This document shows, one piece after another, positions 1 to 10,260 of a stretch of 64,000 nt of DNA. The DNA is taken from positions 16,530,157 through 16,594,156 of the forward strand of contig NC_133485.1 of assembly GCF_025370935.1 (NCBI RefSeq). Reading direction: 5' to 3'. The notes below the pieces were generated by a model. The model was not told the origin of the DNA and searched no databases. It was given only the letters and a program-made list of their open reading frames with translations. The translations under genes were made by a program, and so were the position numbers. This DNA comes from Choristoneura fumiferana (taxonomy: Eukaryota > Arthropoda > Insecta > Lepidoptera > Tortricidae). Position 1 is the stretch's first letter; the number at the start of each line of letters is the position of its first letter.

Positions 1-484
1 TAATACATGACCATAGAAAGCGGGAGATAAAAAGTAGAGTATAGCAAAATACTTCTTTCCTTGGTCAGTGTCTTTTGAATCCCTCGCTGCACTCACGAAT
101 CTCATTTCACCATCAATACTCAATCGAGCATCACAACCACGTTAAAAGTGCAGCAACTTAGAGGAAGAATTACTTCTATTTACAAGCCAATTTGTCACAA
201 TGCGGGCTCGACTAGCAGCCTGGGGGGTGACAAAACAAGAAGCTGGGTAGTGGCCATTATGTAATGCCTGTATCTATAAATTAACAACGTTATTACACAC
301 AGCAGGGTGTTTACATAATATTTTTTTGCCTTTCAACACCGAAATTAGTTATACTTATCATAAAACTAGCCTGCTGCGATATTGGTGTTTCCTTGTGTTC
401 GATTTTTGTTTTCACTTGCTAATAGGACTATTGCGTGCTATGCAAGTTTTGCGGAATAAAGTCGTACACTCGGTTAGAGCTGGG
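1..484. other. AT-rich stretch, nothing recognised
   Basis: Apart from its copy at 21154-21637 I see no family signature, open frame or RNA gene here. Confidence 0.6.
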
Positions 485-1140
485 CTTTTTAGGGTTCCGT
501 AGGCAAATTGCAAAAACGGAACCCTTATAGTTTCGCCATGTCTGTCTATCTGTCTGTCTGTCCGTCCGCGGCTTTGCTCAGGGACTATCAATGCTAGAAA
601 ACTGTAATTTTGCACAAATATATAATAATATGTAAACTATGCCGACAAAATGATACAACAAATTTTTTTTTTAGAGTAAGTACCTCCCATAGACGTGAAG
701 TATAGGTGTTTTTTTTTCTGATCCAACCTTGTAGTGTGAGGTCTCGTTGGATAGGTCTTTTAAAACCATTAGGGGGTTGCTAAAACGATTTTTAGATTCA
801 GTGATTTGTTTGCAAAATATTCAACTTTAAAGTGAAAATTTTTATTAAAATCGAGCGTCCCTCCCCGTTTAAAATCTAAACCGGTGGGTGGAAAAATTTG
901 AAAAATTCAGGATGTTAGTAAGTCTATCAAACTTACAAGGGAAACTATAACGGTTAAGTTTTCTTTAGAATTATTAGTAGTTTAAGAGTAAATAGCAGCC
1001 TAAGGTATAAAATATAGGTACCTAAACTTGGAATATTCCGTACAAAATAAGAAATCCTTAGAAAAATATTACTTATTTTTTTCGTAATGGCTACGGAACC
1101 CTATCTCGGGCGTGTCCGACACGCTCTTGGTCGGTTTTTT
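485..1140 (-). repeat. 'GGTTCCGTAGCC' interspersed repeat, near full length
   Basis: Read on the minus strand it starts near CCGACCAAGAGCGTGTCGG and ends in GGAACCCTAAAA. It contains the run of GACAGACAGACA followed by GGCGAAACTATAAGGGTTCC. The blocks AGGGTTCCGTAGCC near one end and GGCTACGGAACCCT near the other are inverted repeats of each other. At least eight copies occur in this window in both orientations. It is a common lepidopteran intergenic repeat; I cannot assign its class. No coding capacity. Confidence 0.85.
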
Positions 1141-1239
1141 CTATTATTTTGAGAAAAAAATAGTTATTAAGTAACAGAATATGTAACCGTTTTATGCTAA
1201 AACCGAAGGAAATTATTTTCTCGAAGGTATTTATAATAA

Positions 1240-1342
1240 ACTAGCTCTGTAGCTCTGCTGCCCGCCGCGTTTCTGTCCGCGTAAATCGGTTCATCCCTAT
1301 CCCGTGGGAACAATACAATTTTCCGGGACTCAAACTATCTGT
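1240..1342 (-). mobile_element. Helitron-like fragment
   Basis: On the minus strand this reads CCCACGGGATAGGGATGAAC followed by ACGCGGACAGAAACGCGGCG, resembling the 3' part of the Helitron-like family mapped precisely at 43086-44711. The terminal CTAG lies next to AATAAACTAG at ~1240. Short and diverged. Confidence 0.45.
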
Positions 1343-1900
1343 AGGTATCCATCCATCTATAGCAGCCCATAGTTCGTCCATCTTCGGACATAGGCCTCCT
1401 CTCCATTTCTCCACGCCTGGCGATCGACTGCCATATGCATTCATCCTCCACCCGCCTATCGGCAGATATCGTCCTTTCACCTCATTGGTGGTCTCCCTCT
1501 ACTGCGAGTGTTCTCACGAGGTCTTCACTCCACTCGAGTGTTCTCCTCGTCCAACGATCTTGGTTGATCCTGGCAATGTGCCATGCCCATCTCCACTTAT
1601 TCCCCTCGATCTCTTCCACCACTTCTCGAACTTTTGTGACTCGTCTAATCCACTCATTCCTTTTTGATGCATGACAGTTTTCCCAAGCATTGACCTCACC
1701 ATGGCTCTCTGTGCAACACGGAGTTTCTCTGCAGACTTCTCCAGTGCGGTGGTTTCCATTCCATAAGTGAAGACGGGCAAGATACACTGGTTGAAGATTT
1801 TGGATCTGTAAGTATACCGAATCGAACTCTGAATCGATAGACTCAATGGTTTAAGCGTGATGAAGTAAGAAACAAACAGACTTACAAAACTACGCATAGT
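1343..1900 (-). pseudogene. RTE-like LINE, C-terminal reverse transcriptase ORF remnant
   Basis: Three broken minus-strand frames together recall the tail of an RTE-type endonuclease/reverse transcriptase ORF. The 5' piece has KIFNQCILPVFTYGMETTAL and EKLRVAQRAMVRSMLG, the middle has NEWIRRVTKVREVVEEI and WTRRTLEWS, and the last has the GLCPKMDELWAAIDGW string. Frameshifts separate the pieces, so it is dead. The 5' part of the LINE, including endonuclease and catalytic RT motifs, is missing, as is usual for 5'-truncated inserts. Copy B is 22455-23017. Confidence 0.8.
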
Positions 1901-2205
1901 GGGATTATAAACTGTCTACTATGAAATGAAGACTTTGACAACAGCGGTTGTATTAAATAACAGTAAAGAAGGCGCGGTTAGAGCCTCTTTGCATTAATTG
2001 TTGAGATAGCGATCTCGTTACAGACTTTAATACTGTTCCTTGGCAACTAAGTTAGTCCTAATAGTGGTTTGGTAAAATAATCATCATTAGCTGGAAAATG
2101 CGCACTCCTGAACAAAGGACTCCTCCTTAGAATTTCACAAGTAACGACAACTTTCCAAATAATTTATTGCATCAGGGGTTATAATGAATAATCTCCACTT
2201 ACCCT
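1901..2205. other. Nothing recognised
   Basis: Short spacer between two LINE remnants, present in both copies of the large block; no family signature seen. Confidence 0.5.
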
Positions 2206-2460
2206 TTTCCGGCAGTGGCAGTGGGCAGGGCACATTGCTCGCAGGACTGATGGCCGATGGGGTCAGAAAGTTCTCGGATGGCGTCCGCGGACCGGGAGAC
2301 GAGCTGTCGGTAGGCTTCCAACGAGATGGAGCGACGACCTGGTTAAGGTCGCGGGATCGCGGTGGATGCGGAAAGCACAAGACCAGTCTGATTGGAGAGC
2401 CTTGGGAGAGGACTATGTCCAGCAGTGGACGTCTTCCGGTTGACATGTTGATGATGATGA
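2206..2460 (+). mobile_element. RTE-like LINE 3' end with ATGATG tail
   Basis: Contains the conserved RTE tail: GACGACCTGGTTAAGGTCGC (DDLVKV), then GTGGATGCGG, then TATGTCCAGCAGTGGACG (YVQQWT), ending in TGATGATGATGA. Several indels break the frame. The RTE clade typically ends in such a short microsatellite rather than poly(A). Only the last ~250 bp are present. No clear target duplication. Copy B at 23320-23571. Confidence 0.85.
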
Positions 2461-2518
2461 CTCCTTTCAGGCTGAGAAACTGTTTTTCAGATTTATTTTC
2501 TGAAATATTTTTATTTTC

Positions 2519-2794
2519 AGATGGTAGGACCTTGTGCAAGGTCCGCCCGGATTGCTACCACCATCTTGCTCGCTAATCCTGCCGTTAAGCAGCAGTGCTT
2601 GCACTGTTGTGTTTCGGCGTGGAGAGTAAGACAGCCGGTGAAATTACTGGCACTTGAGGTATCCTATCTTAGGCCTCTAGGTTAGCAACGCATCTGCAAT
2701 ACCCCTGGTGTTGCAGATGTTTATGGGCGGTGGTGATCTCTTATCATCAGGAGACTCACTTGCTCGTTCACCATCCAGTCGAATAAAAAAAATT
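2519..2794 (+). mobile_element. SINE-like repeat ending 'CCAGTCGAATAAAAAA'
   Basis: Begins TGGTAGGACCTTGTGCAAGG, passes through AGCCGGTGAAATTACTGGC, GGCCTCTAGGTT and GGGCGGTGGTGATCTCT, and ends ATCCAGTCGAATAAAAAAA. Seven copies occur in this window on both strands, most ending in A-runs, so spread was by retroposition. I see no RNA polymerase III box clear enough to decide between a SINE and a non-autonomous LINE tail. Confidence 0.8.
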
Positions 2795-3007
2795 ACAATT
2801 AATTGTGATTCGTGAAAAGATGATTCACGCCCGCTCAGGAAGTTGCACGTTTGTTTTGAGCCGGCCGGCCGCAACTCCCTCCGTCTTCAGTTCATCTAGG
2901 GAGACAAGCCAAGGCTTGCCTTGATAATATTATTATGTCTTCTGGTGCCTCACACCTTTATGAAGACTGCTCTACTTCTAAATTCTTAGAATTATGTATA
3001 AGGTGCT

Positions 3008-3470
3008 ATGTTGTGTTTCGGTGACCCTTGTTGTTCTACGTATCTCCTCATTTCTGATTCGATCCCGTAGATAAAGCCCAAGCATAGCTCTCTCCATAGC
3101 TCGCTGAGTAACTCTGAGCCTATTTATAAGGCCTTAAGTAAAGCACCACGTCTCAGATCCACTATATGTCATCACTCATAGCCACCGACATAGCCAAGCG
3201 AATTAGCTCGTTGAAGTGGCAATGGGCGGGCCATATAGCTCGGAGAGAGGATGGCCGTTGGGGTTGAAAAGTTCTCGAGTGGAGACCGCGGATCGGCAAG
3301 TGCAGCGTAAGGACGTCCACCAACAAGATGGACGGATGACCTGGTTAAAGCTGCGGGTTCACGGTGGATGCAGGCCGCTGCCACCCGAAGCAACTGGAGG
3401 TCTGTGGGGGAGGCCTATGTCCAACAGTGGATGTCCTACGGCTGAGATGATGATGATGTTGTGTTTTGGT
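3008..3470 (+). mobile_element. Twin-primed RTE-like LINE insert with 15-bp target duplication
   Basis: The target duplication is ATGTTGTGTTTCGGT (3008-3022) and ATGTTGTGTTTTGGT (3456-3470), 14 of 15 matching. Inside, 3023 to ~3166 is a piece of the LINE in minus orientation (encoding ERAMLG...RDRIRNEEIRRRT), and ~3175-3455 is the following piece in plus orientation (DIAKRISSLKWQWAGHI... to EAYVQQWMSYG and an ATGATGATG tail). The two pieces are contiguous in the intact copy at 34771-35175 (minus), with a 4-5-bp GGTGA overlap at the switch. This is the classic inversion left by twin priming during target-primed reverse transcription. Confidence 0.9.
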
Positions 3471-3652
3471 TTGTATTAAAAAATTAAGCAAAAAAGCTAA
3501 ATGATGAAAATGAATGAAGCTTCTTTTCTGCTATAATCAGCGAGCATCTGTTACGAGGAAATGAACATATTAAGTTTAAAACAAAAAGCCGTACTGCACA
3601 GTTTGCTAGCAAAGCTGCGTTCGACTACAGATTATTATGGACGTTGTTTCAC

Positions 3653-4287
3653 TTTTTAACCCCTGACGCAAAAAGAAGGGTGTTATAAGTTGGACCGCTA
3701 AGTGTATCTGTGTGTCTGTCTGTGGCACCGTAACTCTTAAACGGCTGAACCGATTTGAATGCGGTTATTTGAAAGCGAGTTTTCTAGAGATGGTTCTTAG
3801 ACATGTTTTATCAAAATCGGTTCAGCCATTTTTGAGATATTGAACTTCGAAATGACAATTTCGGGGGTTTTCCAACTTTTGGTTGGTTAGGTTTAAAACG
3901 ACAGCATTTGTAAAAATGTAACTGACAAATATAACCTAACCTAACCAAAATAAGTTGGAAAACCCCCGACTTTGTCACTTTAAAACGGCTAATCAGATTT
4001 TAATGAAACATGTCTAAGAACTATCGCTAGAAAACCAGAGGTCGTATTGCCTAACATTTCTGTCGCTCGCCATCGCAATCAAATGACAGTTTTTGTATGC
4101 GAAATCTGTCATTTGATTGCGACCGCGAGCGTCAGAAACGTTACGCAATAGACCTTCAGGTTTCAAATAAAAAAAATCGTATTCATATCGGTCCACCCGT
4201 TTAAGAGCTACGGTGCCACAGACAGATACACAGACAAACATAGCGGTCAAACTTATTACACCTCTTTTTGCGTCGGGGGTTAAAAAG
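3653..4287. repeat. Foldback element built of two head-to-head 'CCCCGACGC' arms
   Basis: Starts TTTTTAACCCCTGACGC and ends GCGTCGGGGGTTAAAAAG. The arms of ~250 bp both contain the block GGCACCGTA, ACTCTTAAACGG and the TCTAAGAAC/GTTCTTAGAC block. They face each other around a centre at ~3885-3955 that contains CCTAACCTAACC. Elsewhere in the window the same family occurs as a single arm (15773, 39830, 48052, 56015, 58462). The right arm carries an inserted MITE at 4039-4156. Confidence 0.85.
4039..4156. mobile_element. 118-bp palindromic MITE with CAG duplication
   Basis: Ends AGGTCGTATTGCCTAAC and GTTACGCAATAGACCTT are inverted repeats. The interior (TCGCTCGCCATCGCAATC / GATTGCGACCGCGAGCG) is also palindromic, so nearly the whole element folds back. 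CAG flanks it at 4036-4038 and 4157-4159. The interrupted host repeat reads GAAAACCTGCTTTCAAAT in other copies, which confirms the junctions. A relative sits at 45098-45232 with a CTG duplication. Confidence 0.85.
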
Positions 4288-4477
4288 TGTGTAGATATAG
4301 GTATGTTACGCGCCTCCCGCGCGTGGACCACTTAAATTAAGTGCACTGAAAACATCTTGGCATAGTCAATGTTGGTCTGGCGCGTACGTGTTATACGCCG
4401 AACACTGTTAGACACACAATTGAAAAGCGCTTGACAAAAGGCTGCGAAAATGCCCTCATATATATATTATGAGTGCA

Positions 4478-4700
4478 CTTATAGGTCCAGACAAAAAAAC
4501 AACATAGTAGCATGCAGTGTAGTGAACGATTATGTTTCCCTGAAGATGAGCTCAGGTTGAGTTCGAAACGTGTCGTGTTGTGAGGTGGTGGTGACATTTG
4601 GTTTTATGTGATTTGTGTGTGTTCTTACAGGTGGAGGAGCTTCTTAAGCAAACGTTTTGTTGCATGGGAGTTGCTATCGTAATACCGCAGGGGAGCAAAG
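4478..4700 (+). repeat. 'GTAGCATG...GAAGATGAGCTC' repeat
   Basis: Shares GTAGCATG, TCTGAAGATGAGCTC, GGTTGAGTTCGAAAC, TGTGTGTGTTCTTACAG and the GTGGAGG block with copies at 18538, 28640 and the longest one at 61640-61930. Unclassified, non-coding. Confidence 0.7.
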
Positions 4701-4730
4701 TACCTATCTGTGTTTAGTTCATTTTTAGTT

Positions 4731-5287
4731 CAAAAAAACCGGCCAAGAGCGTATCGGCCACACCCAAAATAGGGTTCCGTAGCCATTACGAATAAAATAA
4801 GTAATATTTTTCTAAGGATTTCGTATTTTATATGGAATCTTCCAAGTTTAGGTATATTTTATACCTTAGGCTGCTATTTAAGAGTAAAACTACTAATAAT
4901 TCTTGAGCAAACTTAGCCGTTATAGTTTTCCTTGAAAGTTTGATATACTTACTACTTTCGCAAAAAAAAACAATGAATCGAAAAATCGTCGTAGCAAACC
5001 TGTAATGATTTTAAAAGACCTATCCAACAATACCCCACACTATAGGGTTGGATGAGAAAAAAAAAACGCCCACACTTTACGTCTATGGCAGGCACCCTAA
5101 AAAAATGTTTTTTAAGTTTTTATTGTACCATTTTGTCGGCATAGTTTACATAGATATCCGTGCAAAATTACAGCTGTCTAGCATTGATAGTCCCTGAGCA
5201 AATCCGCGGATGGATGGACAGACAGACAGACAGACATGGCGAAACTATAAGGGTTCCGTTTTTGTCATTTTGGCTTCGGAACCCTAA
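4731..5287 (+). repeat. 'GGTTCCGTAGCC' interspersed repeat
   Basis: Starts CCGGCCAAGAGCGTATC and ends GGCTTCGGAACCCTAAC with the GACAGACAGACAGACA run near the end. A ~50-bp internal deletion near 4950 relative to copy B joins CTTACTAC to TTTCGC. Confidence 0.85.
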
Positions 5288-5340
5288 CAACACTAATCGC
5301 TGGAAAATATAATATCAATTTTTTTTTTTTTTTTTTAAAT

Positions 5341-5800
5341 AGCTTATAATGTGTCCCACTGCAGGGCAAAAGCCTCCCCTTTCTTATTCCACTCGTCTCT
5401 ACTCTTGGCCAGCTCTTGCCAATCTGTCTGGAATCGGTCCAGGTCGTCCGCCATCTCCTCCTAGGTCTGCCTCTGCTCCGGTGCCGTGCATGGAACCCAA
5501 TCGGTGATTACTTTGGCCCAGCGATCCGGATGCATGCGGCAGACGTGTCCCGCCAGTCCCATTTTAATTTGGCGTCTTCATTCCCATCGACAATTTGAGT
5601 TCTGGAGCGCAGATCAGTGTTTCTGATTCTATCAGATCTCCGAACACCTAGAATACTCCGCTCCATAGCTCGCTGGCAAATCTTGAGCCTGGACTTCTGA
5701 GCCTCAGTCCAAAGACCAGGTCTGAGCGCCGTAGGTTAAGGATGGGCAGGATACACATATCGACGAGCTTGCGTTTCAGGGTTAAAGGAAGTTTGCCCTA
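5341..5800 (-). pseudogene. RTE-like LINE ORF remnant, only in copy A
   Basis: The minus strand reads parts of an RTE-type ORF tail: a CILPILTYG-like block, ICQRAMERSILGVR, DRIRNTDLRSRT, the MHPDRWAK-type block and a CNGRCDDLDRF-like block, ending beside GCAGTGGGACACATTATAAG. Copy B lacks it; there ~160 bp of other sequence (26624-26790) takes its place. This is a subfamily different from the EAYVQQWTSYG elements, related to 10717-10965. Confidence 0.75.
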
Positions 5801-5848
5801 GTTTGTTTGTTTGTTTGAATATCAATATATATATATATATATTATTAA

Positions 5849-6143
5849 ATAGCTGGAAAACGAGCTTGCGGGTCACCTGGTGGTAAGTGATCACCGCCGC
5901 CCATGGACACCTACAGCATTATTAATACTGCAGGTGCGTTGCAAGACTAAAGGGGTGATGGAGAGGGGGTAGAGGGGTGGAAGGGGGGAGGGGACTTGGG
6001 CCTCCGGATCTCCCACTCACCGGACGAAACACAGTTGCAAAACTAATATTTCACGCCGGTATTCTGTGGGAGTGTGGTACTAACCCGGTCGAGCCGGCCC
6101 ATTCGTACTGCAGCCAGCAAGTGGTTACAGTAAGGCCACATAA
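5849..6143 (+). mobile_element. SINE-like repeat 'TAGCTGGAAAACGAGC...'
   Basis: Runs from TAGCTGGAAAACGAGC through GTAAGTGATCACCGCCGCCC, TACTGCAGGTGCGTTGC and CCGGATCTCCCACTCACCGG to CCCGGTCGAGCCGGCCC. It sits beside a (TA)n run at 5822-5842. Further copies are 26797-27090 and a truncated minus copy at 31095-31240. Common in Lepidoptera; its source is not clear from the sequence. Confidence 0.7.
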
Positions 6144-6438
6144 AAAGTATATTATGTACCGCATATTAGCCTCAGACGACTCCTTGTTGTTGTGTTGCGT
6201 TTGTGTTGAGCTCGTAGCTCCTAAACCTTCAACAAGGTGCAAAACCCGAGGAGCCCTACGCCGTGCCAGTCGCCAAGGTGACCCATTTGCTGGACTGGTG
6301 CTGAAACCTGAAGGTCAGTAGGAATTATCATACACTGGAATTTGGAAAAAGTTTGTACTAGGTACGTCTCACAAGAAATTTTATTTTACTTTTATCTTCA
6401 TTTAGCTTGCTTTTGAAAAAAAAAATCAAACAGGTTTT

Positions 6439-6681
6439 GCAGGTGGTAGGACCTTGTGCAAGGTCCGCCCGGATTGCTACCACCATCTTGCTCGCTAATC
6501 CTGCCGTGAAGCAGCAGTCGGTGAAATTACTGGCACGTGAGGTATCCCATCTTAGGCCTCTAGGTTGGCAACGCGTCTGCAATACCCCTGGTGTTGCAGA
6601 TGTTTATGGGCGGTGGTGATCTCTTACCATCAGGAGACCCACTTGCTCGTTTGCCATCCAGTCGTATAAAAAAAAAAAAAA
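6439..6681 (+). mobile_element. SINE-like repeat ending 'CCAGTCGTATAAAAAA'
   Basis: Same family as 2519-2794, with an internal deletion removing the GCTTGCACTG block. It ends in a 13-A run. Copy B at 27386-27627 is identical over almost the whole length. Confidence 0.8.
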
Positions 6682-6845
6682 CAATTATGACTATTTCTGT
6701 CATAGCTCTTTCAAGATACCAACGGGATTCTAAAAAGAAATATTTTAGAATTAAGTTTAAAAGAAATGGCTGTAGGTAGGTAGTCTTTTAGGGATGGGTA
6801 CATTTTTGACGAGAAAACAAGCGCTTTAAAACTTAAATTGTTAAG

Positions 6846-6945
6846 NNNNNNNNNNNNNNNNNNNNNNNNNNNNNNNNNNNNNNNNNNNNNNNNNNNNNNN
6901 NNNNNNNNNNNNNNNNNNNNNNNNNNNNNNNNNNNNNNNNNNNNN
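6846..6945. other. Assembly gap of exactly 100 N
   Basis: A round 100-N run is the usual placeholder for a gap of unknown size between scaffolded contigs. The left contig ends inside sequence shared with 27792; the right contig starts inside a satellite monomer. Confidence 0.99.
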
Positions 6946-9900
6946 CGAAAGAGCATCTAGTAAGGTTTATTTCTGTGCTAAGCATTTAGTTAATCTCACA
7001 TCTTCTTCTCTAAAGAACCAAAAATATTTGTATGGAATTCGGCCGCTGACGACGTTTCTTGATTTTGAGGGCGTCTTGTTCTTTCAATGTAAACCGTTTA
7101 TTGATTCATTCAAAAGAGCATCTTAATAAGTTTATTTTAGATGCTAACGTTTGGTGTAATCTCGACATCATCAAACTCTGCAAACCAAAAATATCTTAGT
7201 ACTTTTTTGGCTGCTGACGATTTTACTTCATTTTGAGGAAGTCTCGTTCTTTCAATATGAACCATTATAGATTCATTTAAAAGCGCATTTAATTACGTTC
7301 AATTTGATACTAGTTATAAAGTGTAATCTAGAGAGATTCATCTTTAAATTGCCAAAAATATTGCATGAAGTTGCATGTGTGAAGTTAGCAGCCTAAATTT
7401 TATTAGTTAAATTAAAGGGTTTCTTGTTCTTTCAATATAAACTGTTATTAATTTATTCGAAAGAGCATCTAGTAAGGTTTATTTCTGTGCTAAGCATTTA
7501 GTGTAATCTCGACATCTTCTTCTCTAAAGAACCAAAAATATGTATGGAAATTCGGGCCGCTGACGACGTTTCTTGATTTTTGAGAGGCGTCTTGTTCTTT
7601 CAATGTAACCGTTATTGATTCATTCAAAAGAGCATCTTAATAAAGTTTATTTAGATGCTAAACGTTTTGTGTAATCTCGACATCATCAACTCTGCAAACC
7701 AAAAATATCTTAGTACTTTTTTGGCTGCTGACGATTTTACTTCATTTTGAGGAAGTCTCGTTCTTTCAATATGAACCATTATAGATTCATTTAAAAGCGC
7801 ATTTAATTACGTTCAATTTGATACTAGTTATAAAGTGTAATCTAGAGAGATTCATCTTTAAATTACCAAAAATATTGCATGAAGTTGCATGTGTGAAGTT
7901 AGCAGCCTAAATTTTATTAGTTAAATTAAAGGGTTTCTTGTTCTTTCAATATAAACTGTTATTAATTTATTCGAAAGAGCATCTAGTAAGGTTTATTTCT
8001 GTGCTAAGCATTTAGTGTAATCTCGACATCTTCTTCTCTAAAGAACCAAAAATATGTATGGAAATTCGGGCCGCTGACGACGTTTCTTGATTTTGAGGGC
8101 GTCTTGTTCTTTCAATGTAAACCGTTATTGATTCATTCAAAAGAGCATCTAATAAAGTTTATTTAGATGCTAAACGTTTTGTGTAATCTCGACATCATCA
8201 ACTCTGCAAATCAAAAATATCTTAGTACTTTTTTGGCTGCTGACGATTTTACTTCATTTTGAGGAAGTCTCGTTCTTTCAATATGAACCATTATAGATTC
8301 ATTTAAAAGCGCATTTAATTACGTTCAATTTGATACTAGTTATAAAGTGTAATCTAGAGAGATTCATCTTTAAATTACCAAAAATGTTGCATAAAGTTGC
8401 ATGTGTGAAGTTAGCAGCCTAAATTTTATTAGTTAAATTAAAGGGTTTCTTGTTCTTTCAATATAAACTGTTATTAATTTATTCGAAAGAGCATCTAGTA
8501 AGGTTTATTTCTGTGCTAAGCATTTAGTGTAATCTCGACATCTTCTTCTCTAAAGAACCAAAAATATGTATGGAAATTCGGGCCGCTGACGACGTTTCTT
8601 GATTTTGAGGGCGTCTTGTTCTTTCAATGTAAACCGTTATTGATTCATTCAAAAGAGCATCTTATATAGTTTATTTAGATGCTAAACGTTTTGTGTAATC
8701 TCGACATCATCAACTCTGCAAATCAAAAATATCTTAGTACTTTTTTGGCTGCTGACGATTTTACTTCATTTTGAGGAAGTCTCGTTCTTTCAATATGAAC
8801 CATTATAGATTCATTTAAAGCGCATTTAATTACGTTCAATTTGATACTAGTTATAAAGTGTAATCTAGAGAGATTCATCTTTAAATTACCAAAAATATTG
8901 CATGAAGTTGCATGTGTGAAGTTAGCAGCCTAAATTTTATTAGTTAAATTAAAGGGTTTCTTGTTCTTTCAATATAAACTGTTATTAATTTATTCGAAAG
9001 AGCATCTAGTAAGGTTTATTTCTGTGCTAAGCATTTAGTGTAATCTCGACATCTTCTTCTCTAAAGAACCAAAAAATATGTATGGAAATTCGGGCCGCTG
9101 ACGACGTTTCTTGATTTTGAGGGCGTCTTGTTCTTTCAATGTAAACCGTTATTGATTCATTCAAAAGAGCATCTTATATAGTTTATTTAGATGCTAAACG
9201 TTTTGTGTAATCTCGACATCATCAACTCTGCAAACCAAAAATATCTTAGTACTTTTTTGGCTGCTGACGATTTTACTTCATTTTGAGGAAGTCTCGTTTC
9301 TTTCAATATGAACCATTATAGATTCATTTAAAAAGCGCATTTAATTACGTTTAATTTGATACTAGTTATAAAGTGTAATCTAGAGAGATCATCTTTAAAT
9401 TGCCAAAAATATTGCATGAAGTTGCATGTGTGAAGTTAGCAGCCTAAATTTTATTAGTTAAATTAAAGGGTTTCTTGTTCTTTCAATATAAACTGTTATT
9501 AATTTATTCGAAAGAGCATCTAGTAAGGTTTATTTCTGTGCTAAGCATTTAGTGTAATCTCGACATCTTCTTCTCTAAAGAACCAAAAATATGTATGGAA
9601 ATTCGGGCCGCTGACGACGTTTCTTGATTTTGAGGGCGTCTTGTTCTTTCAATGTAAACCGTTATTGATTCATTCAAAAGAGCATCTAATAAAGTTTATT
9701 TAGATGCTAAACGTTTTGTGTAATCTTGACATCATCAACTCTGCAAACCAAAAATATCTTAGTACTTTTTTGGCTGCTGACGATTTTACTTCATTTTGAG
9801 GAAGTCTCGTTCTTTCAATATGAACCATTATAGATTCATTTAAAAGCGCATTTAATTACGTTTAATTTGATACTAGTTATAGAGTGTAATCTAGAGAGCT

Positions 9901-10260
9901 TCATCTTTAAATTACCAAAAATGTTGCATAAAGTTGCATGTGTGAAGTTAGCAGCCTAAATTTTATTAGTTAAATTAAAGGGTTTCTTGTTCTTTCAATA
10001 TAAACTGTTATTCATTTATTCGAAAGAGCATCTAGTAAGGTTTATTTCTGTGCTAAGCATTTAGTGTAATCTCGACATCTTCAGCATGGCAAATCAAAAA
10101 TATCTTGGTACTTACCTACTTTTTTGGCTGCTGACGATTTTAAAGTCTTATTTTTTCAATATGAACCATTACAGATTCATTCAAAAGCGCATCTAATTAC
10201 GTTTAATTTGATACTAGTTATACAGTGTAATCTAGAGATTCATCTTTATATTACCAAAAT
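6946..10260. repeat. Satellite array with ~512-bp higher-order unit of three monomers
   Basis: CGAAAGAGCATCTAGTAAGG recurs at 6946, 7458, 7972, 8484, 8995, 9509 and 10021, giving spacings of 512, 514, 512, 511, 514 and 512. Each unit holds three related monomers. A begins CGAAAGAGCATC (7458-7624, 167 bp), B begins CAAAAGAGCATC (7625-7791, 167 bp) and C begins TAAAAGCGCATT (7792-7971, 180 bp). All three share GTGTAATCT, a CCAAAAAT block and TTCTTTCAATRTAAACC. Units are nearly identical while A, B and C differ strongly, the mark of higher-order homogenisation. The left end is cut by the gap, so the true array length is unknown. Confidence 0.97.

Larger units (their letters stand above)
1..6845. 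repeat. Large duplicated block, copy A (continues off the left edge)
   Basis: Position 1 aligns with 21154, and the match runs in the same order and orientation to 6845 against 27792. Many stretches are identical, for example 6358-6582 against 27302-27526; elsewhere I see roughly 2-3% substitutions by eye, not computed. Structural differences are the LINE at 5341-5800 (only here), a ~330-bp piece found only in copy B (25556-25888) and a ~50-bp deletion near 4950. The copy ends exactly at the N gap. This could be a true segmental duplication, but uncollapsed haplotypes fit better. Confidence 0.93.

Noticed and set aside
2184..2576. 130-codon plus-strand frame and its duplicate at 23298-23690
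   Set aside because: Out-of-frame reading of an RTE 3' end running into a SINE-like repeat; the true LINE reading is in other frames with indels.
3216..3479. 87-codon frame and its duplicate at 24315-24578 as a gene
   Set aside because: Reads across the direct part of the twin-primed LINE in a shifted frame.
3930..3950. CCTAACCTAACC as telomeric (TTAGG)n
   Set aside because: Only about two and a half units, located in the centre of a foldback repeat in both copies.
6946..10260. CRISPR array
   Set aside because: The ~170/512-bp period, lack of short repeat-spacer alternation and the eukaryotic context exclude it.
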